A stretch of 64,000 nt of DNA from Candidatus Eremiobacteraceae bacterium. Lineage in GTDB: Bacteria > Vulcanimicrobiota > Vulcanimicrobiia > Eremiobacterales > Eremiobacteraceae. Where the stretch lies: positions 27,811 through 91,810 of the forward strand of contig DATFYX010000059.1 in assembly GCA_035314825.1 (NCBI GenBank), given 5' to 3'. Position numbers and translations under genes: made by a program. Of the stretch, positions 31,118 through 39,070 are shown piece by piece (within the stretch, counting starts at the first letter, position 1; each line of letters begins with the position of its first letter). The notes beneath the pieces were generated by a model. That model did no database searches. It worked only from the letters and a program-made list of their open reading frames with translations, and was not told the DNA's origin.

Positions 31118-33251
31118 CACGGGGATCGCGCTCGCGCCGGCAGTAGGCAAAGCCGTCGAGGCGCCGGACGGCGTCACCCTGGTGACCGGTCCGCCGGGTT
31201 CGGGCAAGACGACGGCGCTCGCAGCTCGCGCCATGCGTCAAGCGCGCGCCGCACCGGTGCTCGTCATCTGCGCCAATCCTTCCGGCGTCCGTGCTTTTCG
31301 CGCGGCGCTGGAACAACCGGATCAGGCACACCCTGTCCACGTCGGCACCGCGCCCGACCATTGCCTGCGCTGGCTGCGCTCGCATCACGCGCTGGCAGGC
31401 GTCCATCCGGACGTGCGCGCCGGCGGCGATGGCGCCGCGTACGCCATCGTGCGCGAGGCCGCGGCCGGCCTGCTCGACATGAGCTGGCCCGAATTACAGG
31501 TCGCCGATCTCGATCTCAATGTGCCGTTCCTGAGCCGCCCGGATAAGTTCCTCGAGGAATCGGCGAATCTGTTCCGCCAGCTGCGCGGCGCGCGCGTCGC
31601 GCCGGACGACTTCGAGCGCGGGTGCGCGGCCGGGTTGACGGCCTTTTACGGCGACGAGGTGGAAGCGGCGCTGGCCAAGTGCGCCGATCCGGCGCTCAAC
31701 AGCCGCCTCAGCAGGCGCGGTCGCGAGGCGTCGCGCGCCAATGCGGCGGTGCTGCAACAGCAAAAGCGCGCCGAGCGCGGATTGGCCGTGCTGCTCGGGC
31801 GCCTTTACCGCGAATACCTGCGCGCCGCGCGCAGCGCGCAGGCGCTCTCCGATGAGGATATCCTCGACGAATGCATCCGCTGGCTGAGCGCCGACGCGCC
31901 GTCGGCGCGTGCGCTCGCAGCTTCGTATGCAGCTGTGCTGGTGGACGACGCGCAAGACGCGCACGCTTCCGTAAGCGATCTGCTGATCGCGTTGGCGGCC
32001 GCCGGTCTGGCAGATGTCACGCTCGCAGGCTGGCCTGACGGTGCGATCGATGGGCTCGAAGGCCGCCGCTCAGCGCTGGCAGCGCTACAGCCGACCGAGC
32101 ACATCGCGCTGCCGCCGCTCGTGCCCCCACCGCAGCCTGTGTCGCAGCGCTTCAAGCATGAAGAAGAAGAGGTGCGCCACGTCGCGCGCTCGATCGCGGA
32201 CCTGGTCGCGCAAGGAGCCCACGTCGCCGACATCGCGGTGCTCACCCGCAGCGCCGATGCGGCGGCGATCTATGCGCAGCGATTGGCGGACGCCGGCTTG
32301 CCGGTGGATGCGCCGCTCGAACGGTTCGCGCGGCCGCGCGAGATCGGAGACTGGTTGGCGCTGGCGGCCGTCGTCGATGATCCCCACGACCACGAACATC
32401 TCTTGCGCGTGCTTGCCTCGCCGTTGCTCGGTCTCGGCGACGCGAGCATCTACGCGTTGTGCGAAGACCCCGAGGCGGTGACCCAGCTCGCCCTCGACGT
32501 CGGCGTGGGCGACGGGCGGGTGCGCCCGGGCGGCGGCCGTCAACGCACCGCGCTCGCGCGCAACATGTCGGAGGGAACCGTCGACGATCGCCTGCCCGAG
32601 GATGTGCGCGAACGCGTCGTCCGTTTCCGCGCGAGGCTGGTGCAATGGCGCGAGCGCTATGCCGGCTTGTCGCCCGCCGGCACGCTCGCGCGTTTGGCCA
32701 AATCGGCCGGCTTCGAGCAGCATTGGCGTTCGGCGCCCCCCTACCAGCGCGCGCGCCTCGCGCAGGACACGCTGCGCGTCATCGAAGCATTCGCCGGCGC
32801 GCATGCGAGCGGCGTCGACGCGCTCGGTGATCTCGTGCGCGGGTTTGACGACGGCGATGTGCCCGTTCGGCCAGCGCAGCGCAGCGCAGACGCGATCGCC
32901 TGCGACACGATCTCGGGCGCAAAAGGGGAGCGCTGGCCGCATGTCTTCGTCACCGGCCTGGCGCACGAGCGCTTTCCTCGCATCTACGTGTCGCGCGCGA
33001 TGGCGTTTTCGCGCACCTACGGCCTCGTGGTGCGCGAAAATGTCGCGCCCGGCGCCGCGCAGACGGCGAAGTTCGCCTGGTACTACGCGCGATTCGACGC
33101 CAAAGCGATGTACTTGGCGCAAGAACGCCGCGCGCTGGCATACGGTTTGTCGCGCGGCTGGCGCAGCGCGTCGGCGACCGGCTTCGGCACGCCGCCCCGT
33201 TGGGCCAAGGACTATGACCTGTTCGCCGCGCAAGCGAGCGACGCATCGTGA
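31107..33251 (+). CDS. UvrD/Rep-like SF1 helicase protein, partner of the nuclease
   Basis: About 714 residues with an N-terminal Walker A motif (TLVTGPPGSGKTTAL), a Walker B-like VLVDDAQDAHA in place of the usual DExQD, and a motif III region LAGWPDGAID instead of GDxxQxIY. Motif V-like ISGAKGERWPHVFVTGL is present. The C-terminal motif VI (normally VALTRAR) is not recognisable; AQERRALAYGLSRG takes its place. It probably binds and may hydrolyse ATP, but unwinding may be weak, as in AddB. The TTG at 31107 is the likely start, overlapping the nuclease gene by 11 nt; the frame extends upstream without better candidates. The stop overlaps the next gene (TGATG). Confidence 0.75.
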   Translation: MPADTGIALAPAVGKAVEAPDGVTLVTGPPGSGKTTALAARAMRQARAAPVLVICANPSGVRAFRAALEQPDQAHPVHVGTAPDHCLRWLRSHHALAGVHPDVRAGGDGAAYAIVREAAAGLLDMSWPELQVADLDLNVPFLSRPDKFLEESANLFRQLRGARVAPDDFERGCAAGLTAFYGDEVEAALAKCADPALNSRLSRRGREASRANAAVLQQQKRAERGLAVLLGRLYREYLRAARSAQALSDEDILDECIRWLSADAPSARALAASYAAVLVDDAQDAHASVSDLLIALAAAGLADVTLAGWPDGAIDGLEGRRSALAALQPTEHIALPPLVPPPQPVSQRFKHEEEEVRHVARSIADLVAQGAHVADIAVLTRSADAAAIYAQRLADAGLPVDAPLERFARPREIGDWLALAAVVDDPHDHEHLLRVLASPLLGLGDASIYALCEDPEAVTQLALDVGVGDGRVRPGGGRQRTALARNMSEGTVDDRLPEDVRERVVRFRARLVQWRERYAGLSPAGTLARLAKSAGFEQHWRSAPPYQRARLAQDTLRVIEAFAGAHASGVDALGDLVRGFDDGDVPVRPAQRSADAIACDTISGAKGERWPHVFVTGLAHERFPRIYVSRAMAFSRTYGLVVRENVAPGAAQTAKFAWYYARFDAKAMYLAQERRALAYGLSRGWRSASATGFGTPPRWAKDYDLFAAQASDAS

Positions 33252-34027
33252 TGCACCGCGGACTCCTCGTCGCCGCGCTGGCGTGTTTGACCCTCCCCGT
33301 CTTCGCGGCGGCTGACAGCCCTCCGCCGCCGCTGCTGATCGACAGTTTCGCTAGCCGTCCGCCCGGCCTGATCACCAACGAGTATGCATTCGAGCATCCG
33401 GGTGACCCGGCCGCGCGCCAGGACACGATCTGGGAGCTCACGTCGGGCTCGTTCTTCGCAGACCGCGGCAGCGGCTTCAGCGGCGTGCCGGATCACATCA
33501 AACCAAACGCGCTGTCCACGAATGGGAACAACTCAGCGGTGTTCCGCGCACGCACCAAGCGCATGGATTTCGGCGACGTCACGGTCGCCTTCGATCTGCA
33601 GACCGTCGCTTTTTTCGATCGCACAGGCGTTCCGGCGCACGCTTATGACGGCGTGCACGTCTGGCTGCGCTATCAGTCCGAATACGAGCTGTACGCCGTG
33701 ACCGTCAATCGGCGCGACAACGTCGCCGTGGTCAAGAAGAAGAGGCCCGGCGGCCCATCCAACGGCGGCACGTACTACGAGCTGATCTCGGCGCCATATC
33801 GCGTGCGTCTCAACGCGCCCGTACACGTGGAGGCGTCGGCGCAGACGCAACGCGATGGATCAGTGATCATCATCCTTGCGATCGATGGCACGCGCATCCT
33901 GCGCGTGCGCGACGACGGGCGCGTCGGCGGCGCGCCGATCCTGGGGCCCGGGCGCGTCGGGCTGCGCGGGGACAACTGCGAGTTCTACGTCCGACGGTTT
34001 GCGGTCACCGCTTTCCCCGCTCCCTGA
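33251..34027 (+). CDS. Secreted protein of unknown function
   Basis: A 258-residue exported protein with a signal peptide (HRGLLVAALACLTLPVFAAA) followed by a beta-rich domain (VTVAFDLQTVAFFDRTG, DGVHVWLRYQSEYELYAVTVNRRDN, GPGRVGLRGDNCEFYVRRF). The pattern recalls LamG/concanavalin-like or 3-keto-disaccharide hydrolase (DUF1080) folds that bind carbohydrate, but I cannot identify catalytic residues. The ATG at 33251 shares one base with the helicase stop (TGATG); a GTG one codon earlier is also possible. Its last 168 bp overlap the opposite-strand AI-2E gene, an unusually long antiparallel overlap. Confidence 0.65.
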   Translation: MHRGLLVAALACLTLPVFAAADSPPPPLLIDSFASRPPGLITNEYAFEHPGDPAARQDTIWELTSGSFFADRGSGFSGVPDHIKPNALSTNGNNSAVFRARTKRMDFGDVTVAFDLQTVAFFDRTGVPAHAYDGVHVWLRYQSEYELYAVTVNRRDNVAVVKKKRPGGPSNGGTYYELISAPYRVRLNAPVHVEASAQTQRDGSVIIILAIDGTRILRVRDDGRVGGAPILGPGRVGLRGDNCEFYVRRFAVTAFPAP

Positions 34028-35122
34028 CCCGGCCTGCGGCAGCGCGCTGCTATCGAACGGCACGAACGTCACGATGACGACGCGGATCAGCCCGGCGACC
34101 GGCACCGCGATGAGCAGTCCGCGCAGGCCCATCAGCTCGCCGCCGATCAGCAATGCGAAAAGCACGAAGATCGGCCGCAGACCCACTCTGTCGCCGACGA
34201 TCACCGGCGACAGCACGTGGCCGCTCAGCTGATTGATGGCGATGAAACCGAGCGCCACGAACAGCGCGTTCTGCCAGCCGTTGGTGAGCAGCGCGATGCC
34301 CACGCCGGGAATGGCGCCTGCGATGGCGCCCAGGTACGGCACCAGTTCGAAGATGCCCGCGATCAGGCCGATCACGATCGCATACCGGACGTGCAGCGCG
34401 AACAGGAGCGCTGTGACCAGCAGGGCGACCGCAGCCGCGACAAGCAGCTGGCCGCGGATGTAACCTGCCAGCACCGCGTTGGATCGGCTCAAGAGCGTTT
34501 CGAACTTGGGGCGCGCGGGCACGGGGATGAATCCGCGCAAGGCGCCGAGCAGCCAGTCGGCGTCCATCAGGGCATAGGCCGACACGATAGGGACGAGCAC
34601 CAACAGCGCGAGTCCCGATGCGGTCGTCAAGAGGACACCAAAGGCGCCCGTGCCGATCGCCAGGCCGTTCTTGCCGACCATATCGGCGATCTGCGCCGGC
34701 AGCGCGCTCAGGTACGCCTTGGCGGGATCAGGAAGATGCGCGGCGAGCGGCCCGTTGACGCTGAGAAACGCTTGGATCTGGCTTGTCAGCACCGGCACGT
34801 CCGCCGCGTACTGGCGCAGCTCGGCCACCATCAGCGGAAACGCGATCCATACCAGCGCGGCGATCACGATCGCGATGCCGAGATAGACGATGAGCAATGC
34901 GGTCCACGCCGGCAAACGTTGCCGCAACCTCCTGATCAGCGGCGCGACCAGATACGAGAAGAACACCGCTCCGACGATGATGGCCGCGACCGTGTGGATG
35001 CGCTCGAAGAAATGAAGCAGCGCCCACGCTGCCAACGCGAGCGCGAGCACTAAAGCGGTGACGATCAGCGCGTAGGTGGCGCGAGCGCCTCGGTTTTCGG
35101 CGGCGTGGGCCTCGTCGCTCAT
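33860..35122 (-). CDS. AI-2E family transporter
   Basis: A 420-residue polytopic membrane protein of the AI-2E (TqsA/YdiK/PerM) family. Seven or so hydrophobic segments are visible, with the family signatures AIVIGLIAGIFELVPYLGAIAGAIPG and INQLSGHVLSPVIVGDRVGLRP. The substrate is unknown; family members export diverse small molecules or act as Na+/H+ antiporters. The hydrophilic C-terminal 55 residues (rich in Asp, Ala and Pro) are encoded opposite the end of the gene at 33251-34027. The ATG at 35122 overlaps the stop of the molybdenum hydroxylase gene (ATGA), so it is coupled to that operon. Confidence 0.85.
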   Translation of the reverse strand: MSDEAHAAENRGARATYALIVTALVLALALAAWALLHFFERIHTVAAIIVGAVFFSYLVAPLIRRLRQRLPAWTALLIVYLGIAIVIAALVWIAFPLMVAELRQYAADVPVLTSQIQAFLSVNGPLAAHLPDPAKAYLSALPAQIADMVGKNGLAIGTGAFGVLLTTASGLALLVLVPIVSAYALMDADWLLGALRGFIPVPARPKFETLLSRSNAVLAGYIRGQLLVAAAVALLVTALLFALHVRYAIVIGLIAGIFELVPYLGAIAGAIPGVGIALLTNGWQNALFVALGFIAINQLSGHVLSPVIVGDRVGLRPIFVLFALLIGGELMGLRGLLIAVPVAGLIRVVIVTFVPFDSSALPQAGSGSGESGDRKPSDVELAVVPAQPDAPGPQDRRAADAPVVAHAQDARAIDRKDDDH

Positions 35123-37389
35123 TCCTGCCGTGCAGCGCGCCAGACCCGCTCGGGCGTCATCGGCGTCTCGTGCGGTGCCGCGCCGACGGCCGCGCGGATG
35201 GCACACGCGATGGCAGCCGGCGGCGTGGTGATCGGCGGTTCGCCCACGCCTTTGAGGCCGTACGGGCCCACGCCCGGCGACGACTCGATCAAAATCGTCT
35301 CGATCTCCGGCGCGTCGACCGCGGTGGGCATGAGGTAGTCTTTGAGATCTGGCTTGACGTGACCGCGCTCGTCGAATGCGAGCGCCTCGGTGAGCGCCCA
35401 GCCGACGCCCATCACCGCGCCGCCCTCGATCTGGCCGATCGCGCCTACCGGGTTGACCGCGTATCCCACGTCCTGCGCGGTCGCGAGTTTGCGCACGATC
35501 ACGGCGCCGGTCGCGCGATCGACGTCGACGTGCGCCGCCGACGCCGTGTACGAAGGAGCGAGCCAACTGGCGAAGCCGTGCGTCTCCGTCAAGCTCTCGT
35601 CGAACTCCGGATCGTCCTGCTCGGCGCTTTCGCCCAGACCCGTCACCGAGCCGCCGGCCTTGCGGGCCAGATCCGCCAGGGGCACGCTGTGGTCGGGCGA
35701 CCCGCGCACCAGCGCGCGCCCATCGCGCAGCTCGATGTCCTCGGTCCGCGCCTCAAGCGCATCTTCGGCAAGCGCCAGCAGCTTGGTCCGCGCATCGCCG
35801 GCCGCCGCCGCGACGGCCATGCCGGCGCCGAACGTGGACGAACTGCCGCCGACGCCGGAATCGTAGGTGTCCGTCGCCGTGTCGGACAGCACCACCGTGA
35901 TCCGCGCGGGATCGACGCCGAGGACTTCGGCGGCCATCATCGGCAGGGCGGTCGACGAAGCTCCGGTGCCGACCTCCGGGTTGCCCGACGCCAGCAGGAT
36001 CGTTCCATCAGCGCGGACTTCGACCCGCGCTTTGGATTCGCCGCACGAGGAGAACCACCAGGTGCAGGCGATTCCGCGCCCGGAGCCGGGGCGCGCCGGC
36101 GTCCCCCAGCCGACCGCATCGGCGGCCTTACGCAGCGCCTCTTTGACGCGCACGCCGGACAATTTCTGGCCGCCGGGGCCGCGGTCGCCGTCTTCCCACG
36201 CGTTGCGCAGGCGGAACTCCAACGGATCCAAGCCGAGCAGCGCGGCGAGTTCGTCCAGATGCAGCTCCTTGGCGTAGTTGGCCTGCGGGCCGCCGGGCGC
36301 CCGCACCGGACCTGCGACGTGCTTGTTCGTGTAGACGAGTGTCGCTTCAAGGTCGAGATCGGGGATGCGATACGGCGCCGACGCCAGCATGGTCGAGATC
36401 AGCGCGGTTCCGGTGCCGTATCCGATGTACGCTCCCGTGTCGTAGATGAACGACGCGCGCATCGCGACCAGCCTGCCGTCGGCCGTAGCCGCGCTGCGAA
36501 ACGATGCGGTGCCCCCGTGGCGCGGAAACGCATGCAGCCCGTCTTCATGTCTGGACCAGGCCATGCGCACCGGCCGGTCGCATTGCAGGGCGAGGGCCGC
36601 GGCATACCATTCGGGCGCCATGATGATCTTGCCGCCGAACGCACCGCCGACGAATTGATTGATGAATCGCACGCGCTCGGGCGCCAGGCCGAAGAATTTT
36701 GCGAGCTCATCGCGATTGTCGTAGGGCGACTGCGAGCCGCACCACACGGTGAGCCCGCCATCCGTTTCGCGCCGCGCTGCGGCCGCGCGCGGCTCGATGT
36801 AGCCGGGCAAGCCCGGCGAGAAGCGGAATTCGGACGCGTGCACGACGACGTCGGACCGCTCGAACGCCGCCGCGACGTCGCCGCGCCTGATCCGGTTGTA
36901 GCCGCAGACGTTCCCGCGCAGCACGCGCGTCGGCAGCTTCTCGTAGCTCTTCCAGTCCGGATGCACGAGTGGCGACGCGGCCTCAAGCGCGCGCTGCGCG
37001 TCGAGCACGGGCTCCAACACCTCGTATTCGACATCGATCGCCGCCGCCGCCGCGCGCGCCTGGGCCTCAGAATCGGCAGCGACGGCGGCCACCGGCTCGC
37101 CCGCGTAGCGCGCATATGGGCGCGGGAACAGGTGCTGATCCTTGATGCCGAAATCGAGCGGTTGGGGCGGCGTGTTGCCGGCGTAAACGATCGCGCGCAC
37201 CCCGGGCATGGCCGCGGCGCGCGTCACGTCGACGCGCACGACGCGCGCGAACGCGTGCGGACTGCGCGCGACGGCGCCGGCGAGCGCGCCTTCGAGCGCG
37301 ATGTCTGCGGTGTAGCGCGTCTGGCCGCGCACCTTCGCGTCCGCATCGAGGCGCGGCCGGCGCGAGCCGACGGTGATCGGCGTGCTCAT
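35119..37389 (-). CDS. Molybdenum-binding large subunit, xanthine dehydrogenase family
   Basis: A 756-residue molybdopterin-cytosine-dinucleotide-binding subunit of a xanthine dehydrogenase-family hydroxylase. It begins at the domain ARSPHAFARVVRVDVTRA; further motifs are FVGGAFGGKIIMAPE, RAPGGPQANYAKELHLDELA, VGGSSSTFGAGMA and the catalytic-glutamate loop GLKGVGEPPITTPP near residue 716. The enzyme hydroxylates an N-heterocycle or aldehyde with water as the oxygen donor; the substrate cannot be predicted. No CO dehydrogenase-type AYxCSFR active-site loop is seen. The ATG at 37389 overlaps the small-subunit stop (ATGA). The operon order is FAD, Fe-S, Mo, permease. Confidence 0.93.
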   Translation of the reverse strand: MSTPITVGSRRPRLDADAKVRGQTRYTADIALEGALAGAVARSPHAFARVVRVDVTRAAAMPGVRAIVYAGNTPPQPLDFGIKDQHLFPRPYARYAGEPVAAVAADSEAQARAAAAAIDVEYEVLEPVLDAQRALEAASPLVHPDWKSYEKLPTRVLRGNVCGYNRIRRGDVAAAFERSDVVVHASEFRFSPGLPGYIEPRAAAARRETDGGLTVWCGSQSPYDNRDELAKFFGLAPERVRFINQFVGGAFGGKIIMAPEWYAAALALQCDRPVRMAWSRHEDGLHAFPRHGGTASFRSAATADGRLVAMRASFIYDTGAYIGYGTGTALISTMLASAPYRIPDLDLEATLVYTNKHVAGPVRAPGGPQANYAKELHLDELAALLGLDPLEFRLRNAWEDGDRGPGGQKLSGVRVKEALRKAADAVGWGTPARPGSGRGIACTWWFSSCGESKARVEVRADGTILLASGNPEVGTGASSTALPMMAAEVLGVDPARITVVLSDTATDTYDSGVGGSSSTFGAGMAVAAAAGDARTKLLALAEDALEARTEDIELRDGRALVRGSPDHSVPLADLARKAGGSVTGLGESAEQDDPEFDESLTETHGFASWLAPSYTASAAHVDVDRATGAVIVRKLATAQDVGYAVNPVGAIGQIEGGAVMGVGWALTEALAFDERGHVKPDLKDYLMPTAVDAPEIETILIESSPGVGPYGLKGVGEPPITTPPAAIACAIRAAVGAAPHETPMTPERVWRAARQE

Positions 37390-37910
37390 GCTCGTGACCG
37401 TATCGAAGAACGTGTGCCCGGCGTCTCGCCTGAGCGGCCTTGCTCGCGCAGCCGGGCCGCCGCATCCTGGACCGCCGCCACGATCGTTTGATACCCGGTG
37501 CAGCGGCAGATGTTTCCGGCCAGCGCGGCCCGCGTCTGCTCGGCGCTCGGCTGCGGGTTCTCGGCCAGCAGCGACGCCGCCGCGAGGATCATGCCGGGCG
37601 TGCAATAGCCGCACTGCAACCCGAAGCGCTCGATGAACGCCGCCTGCACCGGGTGCAGCGCGCCGCCGTCGGCGGCAAGACCTTCGATCGTGGTGACGTC
37701 GCGCCGGTCAGCGTCGACGGCCGGATACAGACACGCGTTGACCGGCTGTCCGTCCACCAGCACGGTGCATGCGCCGCAATAACCGGTGCCGCAGCCTTCT
37801 TTCGTGCCGGTCAAGCCTAGCTGATCGCGCAGCACCGCGAGCAAGGTCTGCATCGGCTCGACCACGACCTCGCGCGGCGTGCCGTTGACGATCGGCGTGA
37901 CCGGCTGCAT
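37386..37910 (-). CDS. [2Fe-2S] small subunit, xanthine dehydrogenase family
   Basis: A 174-residue iron-sulfur subunit that carries electrons from the Mo site to FAD. The plant-ferredoxin-type cluster is held by GTKEGCGTGYCGACTVLVDG and the later Cys of NACLYPA. The second cluster is held by CGYCTPGMI and NICRCTGYQTI. Length is typical of the family. It overlaps the FAD-subunit stop at its start (TGATG) and the large-subunit start at its end (ATGA), showing tight coupling of the three subunits. Confidence 0.95.
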   Translation of the reverse strand: MQPVTPIVNGTPREVVVEPMQTLLAVLRDQLGLTGTKEGCGTGYCGACTVLVDGQPVNACLYPAVDADRRDVTTIEGLAADGGALHPVQAAFIERFGLQCGYCTPGMILAAASLLAENPQPSAEQTRAALAGNICRCTGYQTIVAAVQDAAARLREQGRSGETPGTRSSIRSRA

Positions 37911-38758
37911 CAGCGCGCGCCTCCGGCCAGGTCGAAGATCTCGTGCAAGGCGCGCTCGGTGAGCACGCCGGCCAGCTGGCGGCGGTACTCGGCGCTGGCG
38001 TGCGCGTCGTTCGGAGGATCGGCGTCGCGCTCGGCGGCGATCCTTGCGGCTTCGCGCGCCGCCGCTGCGCCGGCGGGCTTGCCGCGCAGCCAGGATTCGG
38101 CCTGCGCCGCTCGCACTGGCGTCGCGGCCGCGCCGCCGAGCGCGACGCGAGCGGCTCGCACCGTGCCCCCGTCGAGTTCCACCGCGACGGCCGCGCCGAC
38201 GACGGCCATCTCAAACGCGCGCCGTGTCTGCATCTTCTGATAGTCGACCACGGCGTCCGACGCCGGCACTTCGATCGCGGTCAGCAAGGTGCGCGGGTCG
38301 CTCTGCGCGCGCACGAAATCGACCGCAAAGACGCTTGTCGGACCGGACGCGATGTCCGCGAGCAGGCAGCGCGCATCGCACGCGAGCAGCGCGGTGGAGA
38401 TATCGGCGGCATTGTGGCGCGAGCATAGATTGCCGCCGATCGTCGCCACCGTGCGCAGTTGTCGTGCGCCAAGCCCCGACGCCGCCAGCGCGAGCAGCGG
38501 CGCGTGCGCGCGGATCAGTTCGTGCCCGCTCGCCTCGCGCGCCGTGACCAGCGCCCCGATGGTCAGCGTCGCGCCGTCAAAACTGATCTCGCGCAGCGCG
38601 GGAATGCGCTTGACGTTGACGATCGCGGTGGCCTCCGACGGGCGGGCGCGGACCCCAAAGCCCAGCAGGCTGCCGCCCGCGAGCACGCGCGCGTGCGGCG
38701 CGAACCGGTCGAGAAGCACGAGCGCCTCATCGATGAAGTTGGGCTCGAAGTACTGCAC
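37910..38758 (-). CDS. FAD-binding medium subunit, xanthine dehydrogenase family
   Basis: A 282-residue FAD-binding subunit (CoxM/XdhB type). Motifs are VLAGGSLLGFGVRAR for pyrophosphate binding and TVATIGGNLCSRHNAADISTALLACDA for FAD, followed by the C-terminal CO dehydrogenase flavoprotein domain (MQTRRAFEMAVVGAAVAVELDGG). Together with the adjacent genes it completes a heterotrimeric molybdenum hydroxylase. It is the first gene of the operon and diverges from the cobalamin riboswitch. No clear promoter stands out in the 80 bp between its start and the riboswitch. Confidence 0.93.
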   Translation of the reverse strand: MQYFEPNFIDEALVLLDRFAPHARVLAGGSLLGFGVRARPSEATAIVNVKRIPALREISFDGATLTIGALVTAREASGHELIRAHAPLLALAASGLGARQLRTVATIGGNLCSRHNAADISTALLACDARCLLADIASGPTSVFAVDFVRAQSDPRTLLTAIEVPASDAVVDYQKMQTRRAFEMAVVGAAVAVELDGGTVRAARVALGGAAATPVRAAQAESWLRGKPAGAAAAREAARIAAERDADPPNDAHASAEYRRQLAGVLTERALHEIFDLAGGAR

Positions 38759-38795
38759 GGCGCGCCGCCCTTTCTCCGCACGCCGCGCGACCGCC

Positions 38796-38801
38796 TATGA
38801 A
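38796..38801 (+). promoter_or_regulatory. Possible -10 element for the cobalamin uptake operon
   Basis: TATGAA lies about 40 bp before the riboswitch. No good -35 element is found at standard spacing, so this is only a candidate. Confidence 0.2.
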
Positions 38802-38840
38802 AGGAAGCGCCATCGGGTCGCGGAAGATGCGGCGCACATG

Positions 38841-39004
38841 GCCTCGGGGCGACAGGGAAGCCGGTGCGAATCCGGCACGGTCGCGCCACTGTAACCGGGG
38901 AGCCGCCGGTCACGCCACCGTATGGAGCGGTCGAATTCATTCGACCGTCCGGCGGGAAGGCACCGGCACAAGGCGATGATCCGGAAGTCAGGAGACCTGC
39001 CCCA
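38841..39004 (+). ncRNA. Cobalamin riboswitch with palindrome in one arm
   Basis: A cobalamin (AdoCbl/B12) riboswitch. Conserved elements in order: AGGGAAGCCGGTGCGAATCC (38854-38873), GCCACTGTAA (38885-38894), GGGAAGGC (38954-38961), CGATGATCCGG, and AAGTCAGGAGACCTGCC (38985-39001). The variable peripheral arm between GCCACTG and GGGAAGGC, closed by CGCC (38913-38916) and GGCG (38951-38954), contains a full type 1 palindrome at 38924-38950 that would form its tip. It lies directly upstream of the B12 permease, ATPase, receptor and binding-protein genes, and probably represses them when cobalamin is abundant. About 66 nt separate its end from the start of the permease gene. Confidence 0.93.
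38924..38950. repeat. Palindromic repeat type 1 inside the cobalamin riboswitch
   Basis: A perfect 27-bp unit with arms CGGTCGAAT and ATTCGACCG, identical to the copy at 16335-16361. It replaces or extends the terminal hairpin of a variable riboswitch arm and leaves all conserved boxes intact. Confidence 0.92.
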
Positions 39005-39070
39005 GGCACGTGCGCGGTCGCTGGCGATCGCGCCGCTCGACGTCTCCTTCGCGGAAAAAGGGGCAGGGCA

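Noticed and set aside
38864..39070. GTG start for the B12 permease inside the riboswitch
   Set aside because: The codons would lie in conserved riboswitch elements and encode an unrelated Arg/Pro-rich stretch before the first membrane helix.
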